From: JADYZU01 sp964443055
GTDB lineage: Bacteria; Pseudomonadota; Alphaproteobacteria; Rhodobacterales; Rhodobacteraceae
NCBI GenBank assembly: GCA_964443055.1
Contig: CAYUBT010000134.1
Location: 1-7,162 of the forward strand
DNA length: 7,162 nucleotides
Direction: 5' to 3'
Positions 1 through 6,237 of the stretch are shown here, one piece after another. The notes under the pieces were generated by a model. It worked only from the letters and a program-made list of their open reading frames with translations. It made no database searches and was not told the DNA's origin. Position 1 is the stretch's first letter; each line of letters begins with the position of its first letter. A program made the translations under genes and the position numbers.

Positions 1-517
1 GGCGGCAGAGCGCCACACGGCGTTTTTCGCCCCCCGACAGCGTGCTGACATCGGCATCGTCGGGCGGGCAGCGCAGGGCCTCCATCGAGACATCGACCTG
101 TGCATCGAGATCCCAGAGATTCTGGCTGTCGATCTCGTCCTGGAGGCGGGACATCTCGTCCGCCGTCTCGTCCGAATAGTTCATGGCGAGTTCGTTGTAG
201 CGGTCGAGGATCGCCTGTTTTCCGGCCACGCCCTGCATGACATTCTCGCGCACGGTCAGGCTTTCGTCGAGCTGCGGCTCCTGCGGCAGGTAGCCGACGT
301 TGACGCCCTCGGCGGCCCAGGCCTCGCCCTGATAGTCCTTGTCGATCCCGGCCATGATCCGCAGGAGGGTGGACTTCCCCGCCCCGTTCACGCCGACGAC
401 ACCGATCTTCACCCCGGGCAGGAAGCTCAGGCGGATATTCTCGAACACCTTCTTGCCCGAGCCGGGATAGGCCTTGGACAGATTGTCCATGTGATAGACA
501 TATTGATAGCTGGCCAT
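1..517 (-). CDS. ettA: Energy-dependent translational throttle protein EttA (ABC-F ATPase), N-terminal part
   Basis: EttA is a soluble ABC-F ATPase that binds the ribosomal E site and gates entry into elongation according to the ATP/ADP state. It is not a transporter. The visible 172 residues begin MASYQYVYHM, a typical EttA start. They show Walker A GVNGAGKST at residues 42-50, the Q-loop GYLPQEP around 75-81, the helical arm-type insert around 100-150, and the ABC signature LSGGEKRR at 160-167. The gene then leaves the window, so the rest of the first ATPase domain, the linker and the second domain are not seen. The ATG at 515-517 is preceded by AGGAG about 8 nt upstream. It lies 77 bp after the stop of the GGDEF-EAL gene on the same strand, so read-through from that gene is possible. 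Identification is from the motif order and the conserved N-terminus and is firm. The gene is partial only because of the window edge. Confidence 0.95.
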   Translation of the reverse strand, partial: MASYQYVYHMDNLSKAYPGSGKKVFENIRLSFLPGVKIGVVGVNGAGKSTLLRIMAGIDKDYQGEAWAAEGVNVGYLPQEPQLDESLTVRENVMQGVAGKQAILDRYNELAMNYSDETADEMSRLQDEIDSQNLWDLDAQVDVSMEALRCPPDDADVSTLSGGEKRRVALCR

Positions 518-555
518 GTCGCTGCTCCTGTCGGGGGGGACCGCACCCGGGCGGG

Positions 556-595
556 ATTGTCGCCCCTCATACAGATGGTGGCGGACAGGGGCAAT
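556..595 (-). repeat. Imperfect inverted repeat between the GGDEF-EAL gene and ettA
   Basis: The 77-bp gap 518-594 contains a 6-bp inverted repeat: GCCCCT at 562-567 and AGGGGC at 587-592. It extends by ATT/AAT across a 3-nt bulge, and the outer arm reaches the stop codon of the upstream gene. No U-run follows in the direction of transcription, so it is not a standard intrinsic terminator. It may be a weak 3' hairpin of the GGDEF-EAL mRNA or part of the ettA leader. I see no convincing promoter hexamers here. In DNA this GC-rich, a repeat of this size may be chance. Confidence 0.25.
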
Positions 596-2478
596 CAGCC
601 GGCTCCGAGGCCGCGCCTGGCGCGGGGCAGGCGGACGATCCCGTCATTGCTGAGGGCGAATTCCAGTGCCTCTCCGGCGGGCATGGGGGGTGAGAGCCAA
701 TAGCCCTGGACCTGCGGACAGCCCATCTGATGCAGCTTCTGGGCGGTGGCCGCGTCCTCGACTCCTTCGGCGATCACCCGCAGGCCGAGGCCGCTGCACA
801 ATTCGATGATCGTGCCGGCGATCCGGGCCGAGGTCTGGCTGGTGAGGAGCCGCTTGACCAGGGCGCGATCGAGCTTGATCCCGGTGATGGCCAGTTCGGC
901 GAGATGGGCGAGCCCGGCATAGCCCATGCCGAAATCGTCGAGATAGATGTTGAACCCGGCATCGCGCAGGTCGCGGATGATGCGGGCGGGGGAATCGCGT
1001 TCGCCATGATCGGTGAAGACGGTGGTCTCGAGCACCTCGATCGCGATCTGGCCACGCTCCATCCCCACCGATTCTGTACCGAAGACGAGATGGTTGATGA
1101 AGCTCGGATGGCGGAGCAGGTCGTTCGAGGCGTTGAACGACAGGATGGCCCGCCCGTGGCCCGCCGCCGCCAGTTCGCGCTTCATCGTCATGGCCGCCTC
1201 CATCGACGACAGGTCGATGGAGGCGAGAAGGCCGAGGTCCTCGGCCAGTGGCAGGAAATCGGCGGGGCTGATCACGCCCTCCTGTTCATGATGCCAGCGA
1301 ACGAGGGTCTCGAACCCGGTGATCCGCCCGGTGGCGAGTTCGACGACCGGCTGGAAAGCATGGTCGAGCCCGTTCGTCCCGACCGCGTCACCCAGATCGG
1401 TGGCGCGGTTCTGCATCCGGCTGTGACGCCGGTGCAGCCCCTCGTCATAGATGACGATCCGGCCCCGCCCGGTGCGCTTGGCCTCATAGAGAGCGAAGTC
1501 GGATTGCAGCAGGAGTCCCTGATGATCGAGTTCGCCGGGCGTGGAAAGTGCGCAGCCGATGCTCGCCCTCGGGAAGAGATCGAGATCCTGGTAGCGGAAG
1601 GGGCGCGACAGGGCGGCCGACAGGCTGTGTCCGAGCCGTTCGAGCGCCGCCAGATCGGGAACGGCGGGGCAGACGGCGACGAATTCGTCACCACCGACGC
1701 GGGCAACCTTGTCATCCTCCCGCAGTGCGGCACGCAGTTTGGCCGCAACGTCGACGAGCGCCTCGTCCCCGGCGGAATGGCCGTGGGTATCGTTGATTTC
1801 CTTGAAACGGTCGAGGTCGATGCGGATGACGGCGACGCGCTCGCCAGAGGTGGCGGCGCGATGCAGTACGCCATCCATGAAGCGGCGCAACTCGCTGCGG
1901 TTGGCAAGGCCGGTGAGAGCATCATGGCTGGCCTCATGCGCGAGACGGTCGCGCATCCGGCGCAGTTCCTCCTCCTGCTCGACGGCCGCGGTCACGTCCC
2001 GGCAGACGATGACCACGCGGGTCTCGCCGCTGCTGGTGGTGCGGAAACCCATGCTGATCTGGTTCCAGAACAGCGTGCCGTCGCTGCGGCGGTTCCTGAA
2101 CAGGTGGGGCGTGTCTTTGCCCTTGTCCTGCGCCTCACGCATGAGATTGCGCAGTTCGGCCCGGCCCGGGGTGGCCTCCGGCGGGAAGGCGTAGTCGAAC
2201 GGGGTATGACCGATCACCTCGTCGGCGGAGCGGCCCATCATTTGCAGATAGGCGGGATTGGCCCAGAGAATGACGAAATCGAGGTCATGGATGGCAAGGC
2301 CGTCGCGCGCATCGTCGGTGGCGATGCGAAAGAATTCCGATATGCCGATCTGCTCCTCCATCGCGCTGAGTGCCCGGTGCCGGGCCCGTCGGTCAAGCGC
2401 ATTGGTTGCCCCGGCACCCAGGGCCGCCGCAAGCAGCACGGACGGCAGAAGGATGATGAGGAGACTGCCGAACGACAA
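595..2478 (-). CDS. Membrane-anchored PAS-GGDEF-EAL cyclic-di-GMP signalling protein
   Basis: This is a 627-residue bifunctional c-di-GMP enzyme. One N-terminal transmembrane helix (about residues 4-24) is followed by a basic stretch, RRARHR. By the positive-inside rule this places the rest in the cytoplasm. A PAS sensor spans about 45-165. The GGDEF domain (about 178-345) has GGDEF at 262-266, the metal/substrate residues D221, N229 and D238, and an inhibitory-site RxxD at 253-256. The EAL domain (about 370-610) has ETL in place of EAL (E390), N449, E481, the DDFG pair D514/D515, K535, E571 and QGY at 591-593. Both catalytic sites look intact, so it may make and degrade c-di-GMP, with PAS input and product inhibition. 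The start is TTG at 2476-2478, supported by GGAG 6 nt upstream; the next in-frame Met is residue 40 and would remove the membrane anchor. The gene lies behind the rpmB terminator, so it probably has its own promoter. Ligand and output are unknown. A motility or biofilm role is inferred from the family only. Confidence 0.93.
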   Translation of the reverse strand: MSFGSLLIILLPSVLLAAALGAGATNALDRRARHRALSAMEEQIGISEFFRIATDDARDGLAIHDLDFVILWANPAYLQMMGRSADEVIGHTPFDYAFPPEATPGRAELRNLMREAQDKGKDTPHLFRNRRSDGTLFWNQISMGFRTTSSGETRVVIVCRDVTAAVEQEEELRRMRDRLAHEASHDALTGLANRSELRRFMDGVLHRAATSGERVAVIRIDLDRFKEINDTHGHSAGDEALVDVAAKLRAALREDDKVARVGGDEFVAVCPAVPDLAALERLGHSLSAALSRPFRYQDLDLFPRASIGCALSTPGELDHQGLLLQSDFALYEAKRTGRGRIVIYDEGLHRRHSRMQNRATDLGDAVGTNGLDHAFQPVVELATGRITGFETLVRWHHEQEGVISPADFLPLAEDLGLLASIDLSSMEAAMTMKRELAAAGHGRAILSFNASNDLLRHPSFINHLVFGTESVGMERGQIAIEVLETTVFTDHGERDSPARIIRDLRDAGFNIYLDDFGMGYAGLAHLAELAITGIKLDRALVKRLLTSQTSARIAGTIIELCSGLGLRVIAEGVEDAATAQKLHQMGCPQVQGYWLSPPMPAGEALEFALSNDGIVRLPRARRGLGAG

Positions 2479-2484
2479 GGACGA

Positions 2485-2502
2485 CTCCGTTCCTGAACGG
2501 AG
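2485..2502 (-). promoter_or_regulatory. Perfect hairpin covering the Shine-Dalgarno of the GGDEF-EAL gene
   Basis: In the transcript the sequence is CTCCGTTC, then AG, then GAACGGAG: eight complementary bases on each side, realistically a 7-bp stem with a 4-nt loop. The 3' arm ends in GGAG, the only good Shine-Dalgarno for the TTG start at 2478, six bases further on. The stem would therefore hide the ribosome-binding site. The pairing is read directly from sequence. That it limits translation, or instead acts as a DNA operator, is inference. Confidence 0.5.
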
Positions 2503-2555
2503 CCAGTCTGTCAGATCGGATTGCGAAATGGGTTAATATGCCGATGCGAAGATGG

Positions 2556-2590
2556 AAAAAGGAAAAGGCCCGGACGCTGCGCGCCGGGCC
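2556..2590 (-). terminator. Intrinsic terminator after rpmB
   Basis: Beginning 23 bases past the rpmB stop, the transcript forms a perfect 7-bp stem, GGCCCGG/CCGGGCC (plus-strand arms 2584-2590 and 2567-2573), with a 10-nt loop. It is followed directly by the U-rich tract UUUUCCUUUUU (2556-2566). This is a classic Rho-independent terminator on the minus strand. It should separate rpmB from the downstream GGDEF-EAL gene. The remaining gap, 2479-2555, must hold that gene's promoter if it has one. A TATTAA-like box lies at about 2534-2539, but I see no good -35 partner. Confidence 0.88.
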
Positions 2591-2613
2591 CTCCTCGGTT
2601 CGCTTGCGGCGGT

Positions 2614-2901
2614 TCAGGCGGAGGCCTGCGCCTCGGCAATCTGCTTCTTGATGGCCAGTGCGCCGGGCGACAGTTCCTCGTCGCGTGCACGGGCAAGATA
2701 GGCGTCCAGCCCGCCGCGATGGTCCACGGAGCGAATCGCCGCTGCGGAAATGCGCAGCCGGAACGACCGGCCCAGCGTTTCCGACATCAGCGTGACGGGT
2801 TGCAGGTTGGGCAGGAAACGCCGACGCGTCTTGTTGTTCGCGTGGGAGACATTGTTGCCCGTCATCGGGCCCTTGCCGGTCAGCTCGCAGCGGCGGGACA
2901 T
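2614..2901 (-). CDS. rpmB: 50S ribosomal protein L28
   Basis: A 95-residue L28 of the large ribosomal subunit. The N-terminus MSRRCELTGKG, followed by NNVSHANNKT and RRRFLPNLQ, is diagnostic of the family. The middle has the conserved RLRISAAAIRSVDHRGGLDAYL, and the C-terminus is the short basic helix usual in alphaproteobacteria. Only one cysteine is present (residue 5), so this is the form lacking a complete zinc-binding cysteine set. The ATG at 2899-2901 has AAGGA about 9 nt upstream. The open frame continues further upstream without family similarity, so the annotated start is the right one. The gene is flanked by a hairpin on the upstream side and a strong terminator on the downstream side, which suggests a single-gene transcript. 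No clear promoter hexamers were found in the 116-bp upstream gap. Confidence 0.97.
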   Translation of the reverse strand: MSRRCELTGKGPMTGNNVSHANNKTRRRFLPNLQPVTLMSETLGRSFRLRISAAAIRSVDHRGGLDAYLARARDEELSPGALAIKKQIAEAQASA

Positions 2902-2956
2902 GGTGTTCGTCCTTCGGTTCGGCCAGAGGGGCGGGGCCCGCGATCCGGCAACAGGT

Positions 2957-2977
2957 GAAAGGGCCCTTTCCGGGCCC
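2957..2977 (-). terminator. Candidate weak terminator or hairpin between the hydrolase gene and rpmB
   Basis: The transcript reads GGGCCC, loop GGAAA, GGGCCC, then UUUC. This is a 6-bp GC stem with only a short U-run. The 3' arm lies inside a 14-bp perfect DNA palindrome, GAAAGGGCCCTTTC (2957-2970). It sits 41 bases past the hydrolase stop and 56 bases before the rpmB start, so it could end the meaB-hydrolase transcript or serve as a regulatory site for rpmB. The short U-run makes efficient intrinsic termination doubtful. Confidence 0.4.
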
Positions 2978-3017
2978 GCAATCTCGTGGCGGCAGATACG
3001 GAGAATCCCGCCGCGCG

Positions 3018-3917
3018 TCAACCCGCCTTGCCCGTGGTGGAGCGCGCCGTCCGGCGGGCGGCATTGCGACGCGTGTTCTCGATCTGCTGAGCGCGCGCGT
3101 CGCTTCTCGCCTCGCTGTCGCGGGTGGCGCAGAGCGCGGCCTGCGCCGCTGCCTGTGTGGCCCATTGCGGATGGCGGTCTTGCGCTGCTTTTGCAAAATT
3201 CGTCCAGTAGCGGGCGGAATCACGCCTCACCTCGCGCCAGGCCGTGCGAATCGCCGCGCCGGTCAGGCTTCCGGCCACGGCCTCGCGCTGCAGGAGCCAG
3301 CCGCGCCCCGCCTCACCCAGGACCTTGGAAGCAGGATGTCCCGCGCAGGGCAGCGCGACGATCCGAACCTGTGGAAAGATCTCCGTGATGCGCCGCGCAT
3401 GCGCCAGATCGAGCCGGTTGAGCGGATCGACGAGGATCAGTCCCGGCAGGTCGGTGCGACCCCGGCCGTGCAGATCGCCAAGCACGGGGTCGAAGCCCCG
3501 CGCCTCGGCCGCATAGCGACGGTCGCCTGGAACGGCACCAGGCACGATCGTCGACTGGGGCGAGACGGCGACGATCCCGGTGAGGCGAAGCGTTCGCGCA
3601 AAGCGGAAGGCGCCATAACCGCCCATTGAATAGCCAAGTGCCCGGACCTCGGCGAACCGTGCTGCCACGCGGGCGAGCACGCGTTCCAGTGCTTCCGTCT
3701 CGTCATTGATGAACCAGTCGTTCTCGCGGCACGAGATCGAGAGCTGCGCATGGCCCTGCCGAGCGAAGGAGGATGAAAAGTCCAGGTCCGAGAAGCCCTT
3801 GCGGGTGGTGCGGCGGAAGTCGAAGGTGACGACAAGAAGGTTTCGCCGGTCGGTTCCGGGGTGAAGTGCGGCGCGCAGACGATTCCCTGCGAAGACCGGC
3901 TCGAACGGCGGCCTCAC
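3018..3917 (-). CDS. Alpha/beta-hydrolase-fold protein, substrate unknown
   Basis: A 299-residue protein with no signal peptide or membrane segment visible, hence probably cytoplasmic. The nucleophile elbow GYSMGG at residues 95-100 puts the catalytic Ser at 97, in the GxSxGG pattern of serine hydrolases. Downstream, D164 in LVDPLNRLD and H194 in CAGHP are spaced as expected for the acid and base of a Ser-Asp-His triad. The fold after about residue 210 is an Arg/Ala-rich helical tail that I cannot assign. The start chosen is GTG at 3915-3917, which overlaps the meaB stop as GTGA. No other good in-frame start lies before Met98, and the frame continues upstream only as a shadow of meaB. The overlap implies translational coupling to meaB. 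A role near propionyl/methylmalonyl-CoA metabolism, for example as a thioesterase, is a guess from context. I do not recognise a specific named family; esterase, thioesterase or amidase activity are all open. Confidence 0.8.
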   Translation of the reverse strand: MRPPFEPVFAGNRLRAALHPGTDRRNLLVVTFDFRRTTRKGFSDLDFSSSFARQGHAQLSISCRENDWFINDETEALERVLARVAARFAEVRALGYSMGGYGAFRFARTLRLTGIVAVSPQSTIVPGAVPGDRRYAAEARGFDPVLGDLHGRGRTDLPGLILVDPLNRLDLAHARRITEIFPQVRIVALPCAGHPASKVLGEAGRGWLLQREAVAGSLTGAAIRTAWREVRRDSARYWTNFAKAAQDRHPQWATQAAAQAALCATRDSEARSDARAQQIENTRRNAARRTARSTTGKAG

Positions 3918-5131
3918 GTTCCGTCGCCTGTCTCGGGGATGACGGCCTGCAGGGCGGCAGATGCAGGGGTGATTCGGCCCGATACGACCTCCCCCTCGAG
4001 TGCGGCCATTCGTTCCGCCAGCGCCGGATCGGCCATGAGCCGCGCAAGAAGGAGCGCGGTAACCTCTTCGCGAAAGGCGGCGCGAGCCTGTCCGGCACGC
4101 GTTGCGGCCATGACCCCCTGGTCGCGCCGCCAGTCGGCGATGGTGGTGATTGCCTGCCATGCCTTGTCGATGTCGGTGCTGTCGCGGGCGGAGACGGTGA
4201 TCGCCCGCGGAAAACCCGGCGGATCGCTTTTGCGTGGGCGCAGCAGGCGCAGGGCGGCGGCGTAATCTGCGCGCGTGGCCCGCGCCTGTGCGTGCAGATC
4301 GCCATCCGCCTTGGTGACGAGGATGAGATCGGCATGTTCCATGATCCCGCGCTTGACGCCCTGCAGATCGTCGCCGCCGCCCGGGGCGATCAGCAGCACA
4401 AGGACATCGACCATTCCGGCGGCCATGGTTTCGGATTGTCCGGTTCCCACGGTCTCGAGCAGGATCACGTCGAAACCGGCCGCTTCGCACAGTGTGACCA
4501 CCTCCCGGCTGCGGCGGGCGACGCCGCCCGTGCCCGCGCCCGAGGGCGTGGGGCGCACGAAGGCGCGCGGGTCGCGCGATAGCCCCTCCATCCGCGTCTT
4601 GTCGCCCAGGAGCGAGCCGCCGCTGCGTTGCGACGAAGGGTCGACCGCCAGGACCGCGACCGTCATGCCGCGTCCGGTCAGATACAGCCCGAGCGCTTCG
4701 ATGAAGCTCGACTTGCCGACGCCGGGCGCGCCGGTGAGGCCGATCCGCAAGGCCTGCCGCCCCGGGGGGGATGTGGTCCGCGCCTCTGCAGGCCCTGTCG
4801 TCGCGTCCTGTCTGTCCGCACTCGGGACGGCTGTGCCCGGTGCGGCGGTGTCCGGTGTGGCCGCGTTCCGTGGGCCGGCATCGGATCCCGTCATGTCATC
4901 GGTCTTTGCCCCCTGCCCGGCGGTGTTCTGCGCCGCGGTGCCCGAAGCCGTCTTGCTTCCGGGCGCGGCGCTCCCTGTGACGCCGCCCCCGGTGGGCGCG
5001 CCGAGCCGGGCGAGCAGTTCGGTCGCCAAGGCTCGATGGTCCGCCCGCGCGCTTTCAACGAGCGTGATCGCCCGTGCAAGTGCGCGGCGGTCGCCGGTGG
5101 CGATGGCGGTGGCGAGAGCCTCGGTCTCCAT
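3914..5131 (-). CDS. meaB: Methylmalonyl-CoA mutase-associated GTPase MeaB (ArgK family)
   Basis: MeaB is a cytoplasmic G3E-class GTPase that guards adenosylcobalamin-dependent methylmalonyl-CoA mutase, controlling cofactor loading and preventing inactivation. Of 405 residues, 1-45 form the usual N-terminal helices (RALARAITLVES). The G domain from about 127 has Walker A GAPGVGKSS at 134-142, VDPSS at 163-167 with SGGSLLGDKTRM at 170-181, ETVGTGQSE at 226-234, and TKADGD at 273-278. The C-terminal dimerisation helices follow. Typical family members have about 320-330 residues. The excess is an Ala/Gly/Thr/Pro-rich low-complexity insert at about 46-123 between the N-terminal helices and the G domain. 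The base-recognition motif reads TKAD rather than NKAD. The ATG at 5129-5131 is the family start; the Shine-Dalgarno before it is weak (AAAGGG, close to the ATG). The mutase itself is not in the window. Identification is firm; the effect of the insert is unknown. Confidence 0.94.
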   Translation of the reverse strand: METEALATAIATGDRRALARAITLVESARADHRALATELLARLGAPTGGGVTGSAAPGSKTASGTAAQNTAGQGAKTDDMTGSDAGPRNAATPDTAAPGTAVPSADRQDATTGPAEARTTSPPGRQALRIGLTGAPGVGKSSFIEALGLYLTGRGMTVAVLAVDPSSQRSGGSLLGDKTRMEGLSRDPRAFVRPTPSGAGTGGVARRSREVVTLCEAAGFDVILLETVGTGQSETMAAGMVDVLVLLIAPGGGDDLQGVKRGIMEHADLILVTKADGDLHAQARATRADYAAALRLLRPRKSDPPGFPRAITVSARDSTDIDKAWQAITTIADWRRDQGVMAATRAGQARAAFREEVTALLLARLMADPALAERMAALEGEVVSGRITPASAALQAVIPETGDGT

Positions 5132-5424
5132 GGCCCTTTCTTGCCTTGCCCGCCGCCGCCCTGTCCAGCACCCCGCCTCGCGGAGCGGGGATTCGAACCT
5201 GTCTCGACATTCGTCGTGGCGGGCTGCGGACGAGGCAATCCACCGGCAGCCGCCAGATTGACGCGTCGGATTCTCCACCCGCAATGACGCGTATCGGGGC
5301 CTGCCGGTCCGGATTCCGGCCGTCTCTTCGTTTCAGACCGGCAGGCCGTTGCAGATATGGTTGCGAGGCACGGTGTAGCGCCAATGCGACACGAGTTCAG
5401 AGCCTGCCTGCATCAAAGACGGGA
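5132..5424 (-). other. Structured non-coding gap upstream of meaB
   Basis: No open frame here looks like a gene. In the meaB sense direction the gap contains a chain of potential hairpins. First is a perfect 12-bp inverted repeat (5336-5347 with 5298-5309). Next is GGCGGCTGC paired with GCAG-C-CCGCC around 5254-5218, with one bulged base. Then come CGAC-GAAT-GTCG at 5205-5216 and a 6-bp GC stem at 5171-5190. Two TGACGCGT copies lie at 5259-5266 and 5285-5292 on the plus strand. None of the stems is followed by a U-run. The gap must contain the end of the flagellar transcript and probably the meaB promoter and 5' leader. I could not identify promoter hexamers. Structured leader RNA, a small RNA or simple GC-rich noise are all possible. 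Confidence 0.45.
5298..5347. repeat. Perfect 12-bp inverted repeat with 26-nt spacer
   Basis: On the plus strand GGCCTGCCGGTC (5298-5309) is the exact reverse complement of GACCGGCAGGCC (5336-5347). The spacer contains a small internal dyad around TCCGGATTCCGG. Parts of both arms have other partners nearby: GCCTGCC at 5402-5408 can pair with GGCAGGC at 5340-5346, and ACCGGCAG at 5242-5249 can pair with CTGCCGGT at 5301-5308. It sits between the DUF1217 stop and the meaB start. It lacks a U-tract on either strand, so it is not a simple bidirectional intrinsic terminator. Confidence 0.8.
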
Positions 5425-6237
5425 TCAGGGTGCGAACGGCATCCGGCCCGTGCCGGAAAGCAGTGCCATGGCGATGCTGGCAGAGGTCTGGAAGCCCGAG
5501 AACGCGGCTGCTTCGGAGCGGATGAGGAACCTCCGGGTCAGCGCCTCGCGCAGGTCGTCCTGTGCGAAATCGGCCAGAACATCGGTGCCGAAGGCAGCTT
5601 TCGCCTTGTCCATGAAGACGGATAGCTGGCGGTCGATGTCGAGACGTCCCAAGTCCGACGGCAGGCCGAGCGCGGTTTCGAACAGTTTGCGCAGCGGCGG
5701 ACTGCCCATCAGCGCGAACCAGCGCGCCCGGTCCCCCTGCGTGTCGGCGAGAAGGTCGCTGAGGGCGGAATCCAGGTTGAGCGCGAGGCGCAGGTCGTTG
5801 TCCTGCTCTCCGACCGCAGCTTCGAACCGGCGGGCCTCGTAGCGGGCAATGATCTCCTCGGCGAAGTCGGGCAGACCCACGCGGGGGCCGAAATCGCCAT
5901 AGCCGAAGGTTTCCGCCATTTTCGCATAGCGCTTGTCGGCAAGGCGCGAGGACAGTGCGCCCTTGCGCGTCGTTCCGTCCTCAAGCACCTTGCGAATGAA
6001 GGCGCGGGCGTCGATGTCGTTCTCGAGGCCGAACGCACCGAGGGCGACCTTCAGAAGGCGGCGATCGTTGACGAGCGCCTCTGCCGTCTCTGCCTTGGTG
6101 ATATTGGCGCGAAAGTGATCTGTCTCGCGGCGCAGTGGCGCGCTTTCGGCATGGAGGGCCTGCTGGCGTTCAAGGGTTCGTCCCAGGAAGCTCCAGCCGG
6201 CGAGGCCGGTCAGTGGAATGACGGGCTGGAAGGTCAT
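5425..6237 (-). CDS. DUF1217 domain protein of the flagellar cluster
   Basis: A 270-residue soluble protein of the DUF1217 family, which in Rhodobacterales occurs in flagellar gene clusters next to flbT and flaF. It is mostly helical. The N-terminus MTFQPVIPLTGLAGWSFLGRT is followed by a heptad-like stretch with EALVNDRRLLKVALGAFGLE (54-73) and the repeated pattern of LLADTQGDRARWFALMGSPPLRKLFETAL (162-190). No signal peptide, transmembrane helix or catalytic motif is visible. Its biochemical role is not established; a structural, assembly or regulatory role in the flagellum is inferred from position. The ATG overlaps the flbT stop as ATGA and has its own good Shine-Dalgarno (GGAGG, 5 nt spacing), so it is both coupled and independently initiable. 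It is the last gene of the flagellar run. No intrinsic terminator follows directly; the inverted repeat at 5298-5347 is the nearest structure. Confidence 0.85.
   Translation of the reverse strand: MTFQPVIPLTGLAGWSFLGRTLERQQALHAESAPLRRETDHFRANITKAETAEALVNDRRLLKVALGAFGLENDIDARAFIRKVLEDGTTRKGALSSRLADKRYAKMAETFGYGDFGPRVGLPDFAEEIIARYEARRFEAAVGEQDNDLRLALNLDSALSDLLADTQGDRARWFALMGSPPLRKLFETALGLPSDLGRLDIDRQLSVFMDKAKAAFGTDVLADFAQDDLREALTRRFLIRSEAAAFSGFQTSASIAMALLSGTGRMPFAP

Noticed and set aside
730..2496. 588-codon open frame on the plus strand opposite the GGDEF-EAL gene
   Set aside because: It mirrors the codon-position GC bias of the minus-strand gene, resembles no family and has no sign of an upstream ribosome-binding site. 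The minus-strand protein has complete PAS, GGDEF and EAL motifs.
2525..2545. Possible CtrA-type TTAA-N7-TTAA site before the GGDEF-EAL gene
   Set aside because: Only one TTAA half-site is present; the second half does not match at the required spacing.
2902..3165. Upstream extension of the rpmB frame
   Set aside because: L28 begins at MSRRCEL across bacteria. The added residues are unlike L28 and overlap the end of the hydrolase gene, while the chosen ATG has a ribosome-binding site.
3918..4490. Upstream extension of the hydrolase frame (would give 490 residues)
   Set aside because: The extra part lies wholly inside meaB in another frame, is Arg/Gly-rich and has no domain similarity. The GTG overlapping the meaB stop is a better start.
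5189..5254. tRNA-like T-loop motif GGTTCGAATCC on the minus strand (5199-5189), next to a hairpin-rich stretch
   Set aside because: The bases flanking the T-loop (ACAGG and CCCCG) form only two pairs instead of five. There is no matching 7-bp acceptor stem, no CCA end and no D-arm signature. At best it is a decayed remnant.
5171..5347. Fragments resembling a cobalamin riboswitch upstream of meaB (GGTGG..., GCAGCCCGCCAC)
   Set aside because: The similarity is limited to short GC-rich pieces. The full B12-box order and the ACCUGCC end segment are not recognisable. A covariance search would be needed, so it is not called.
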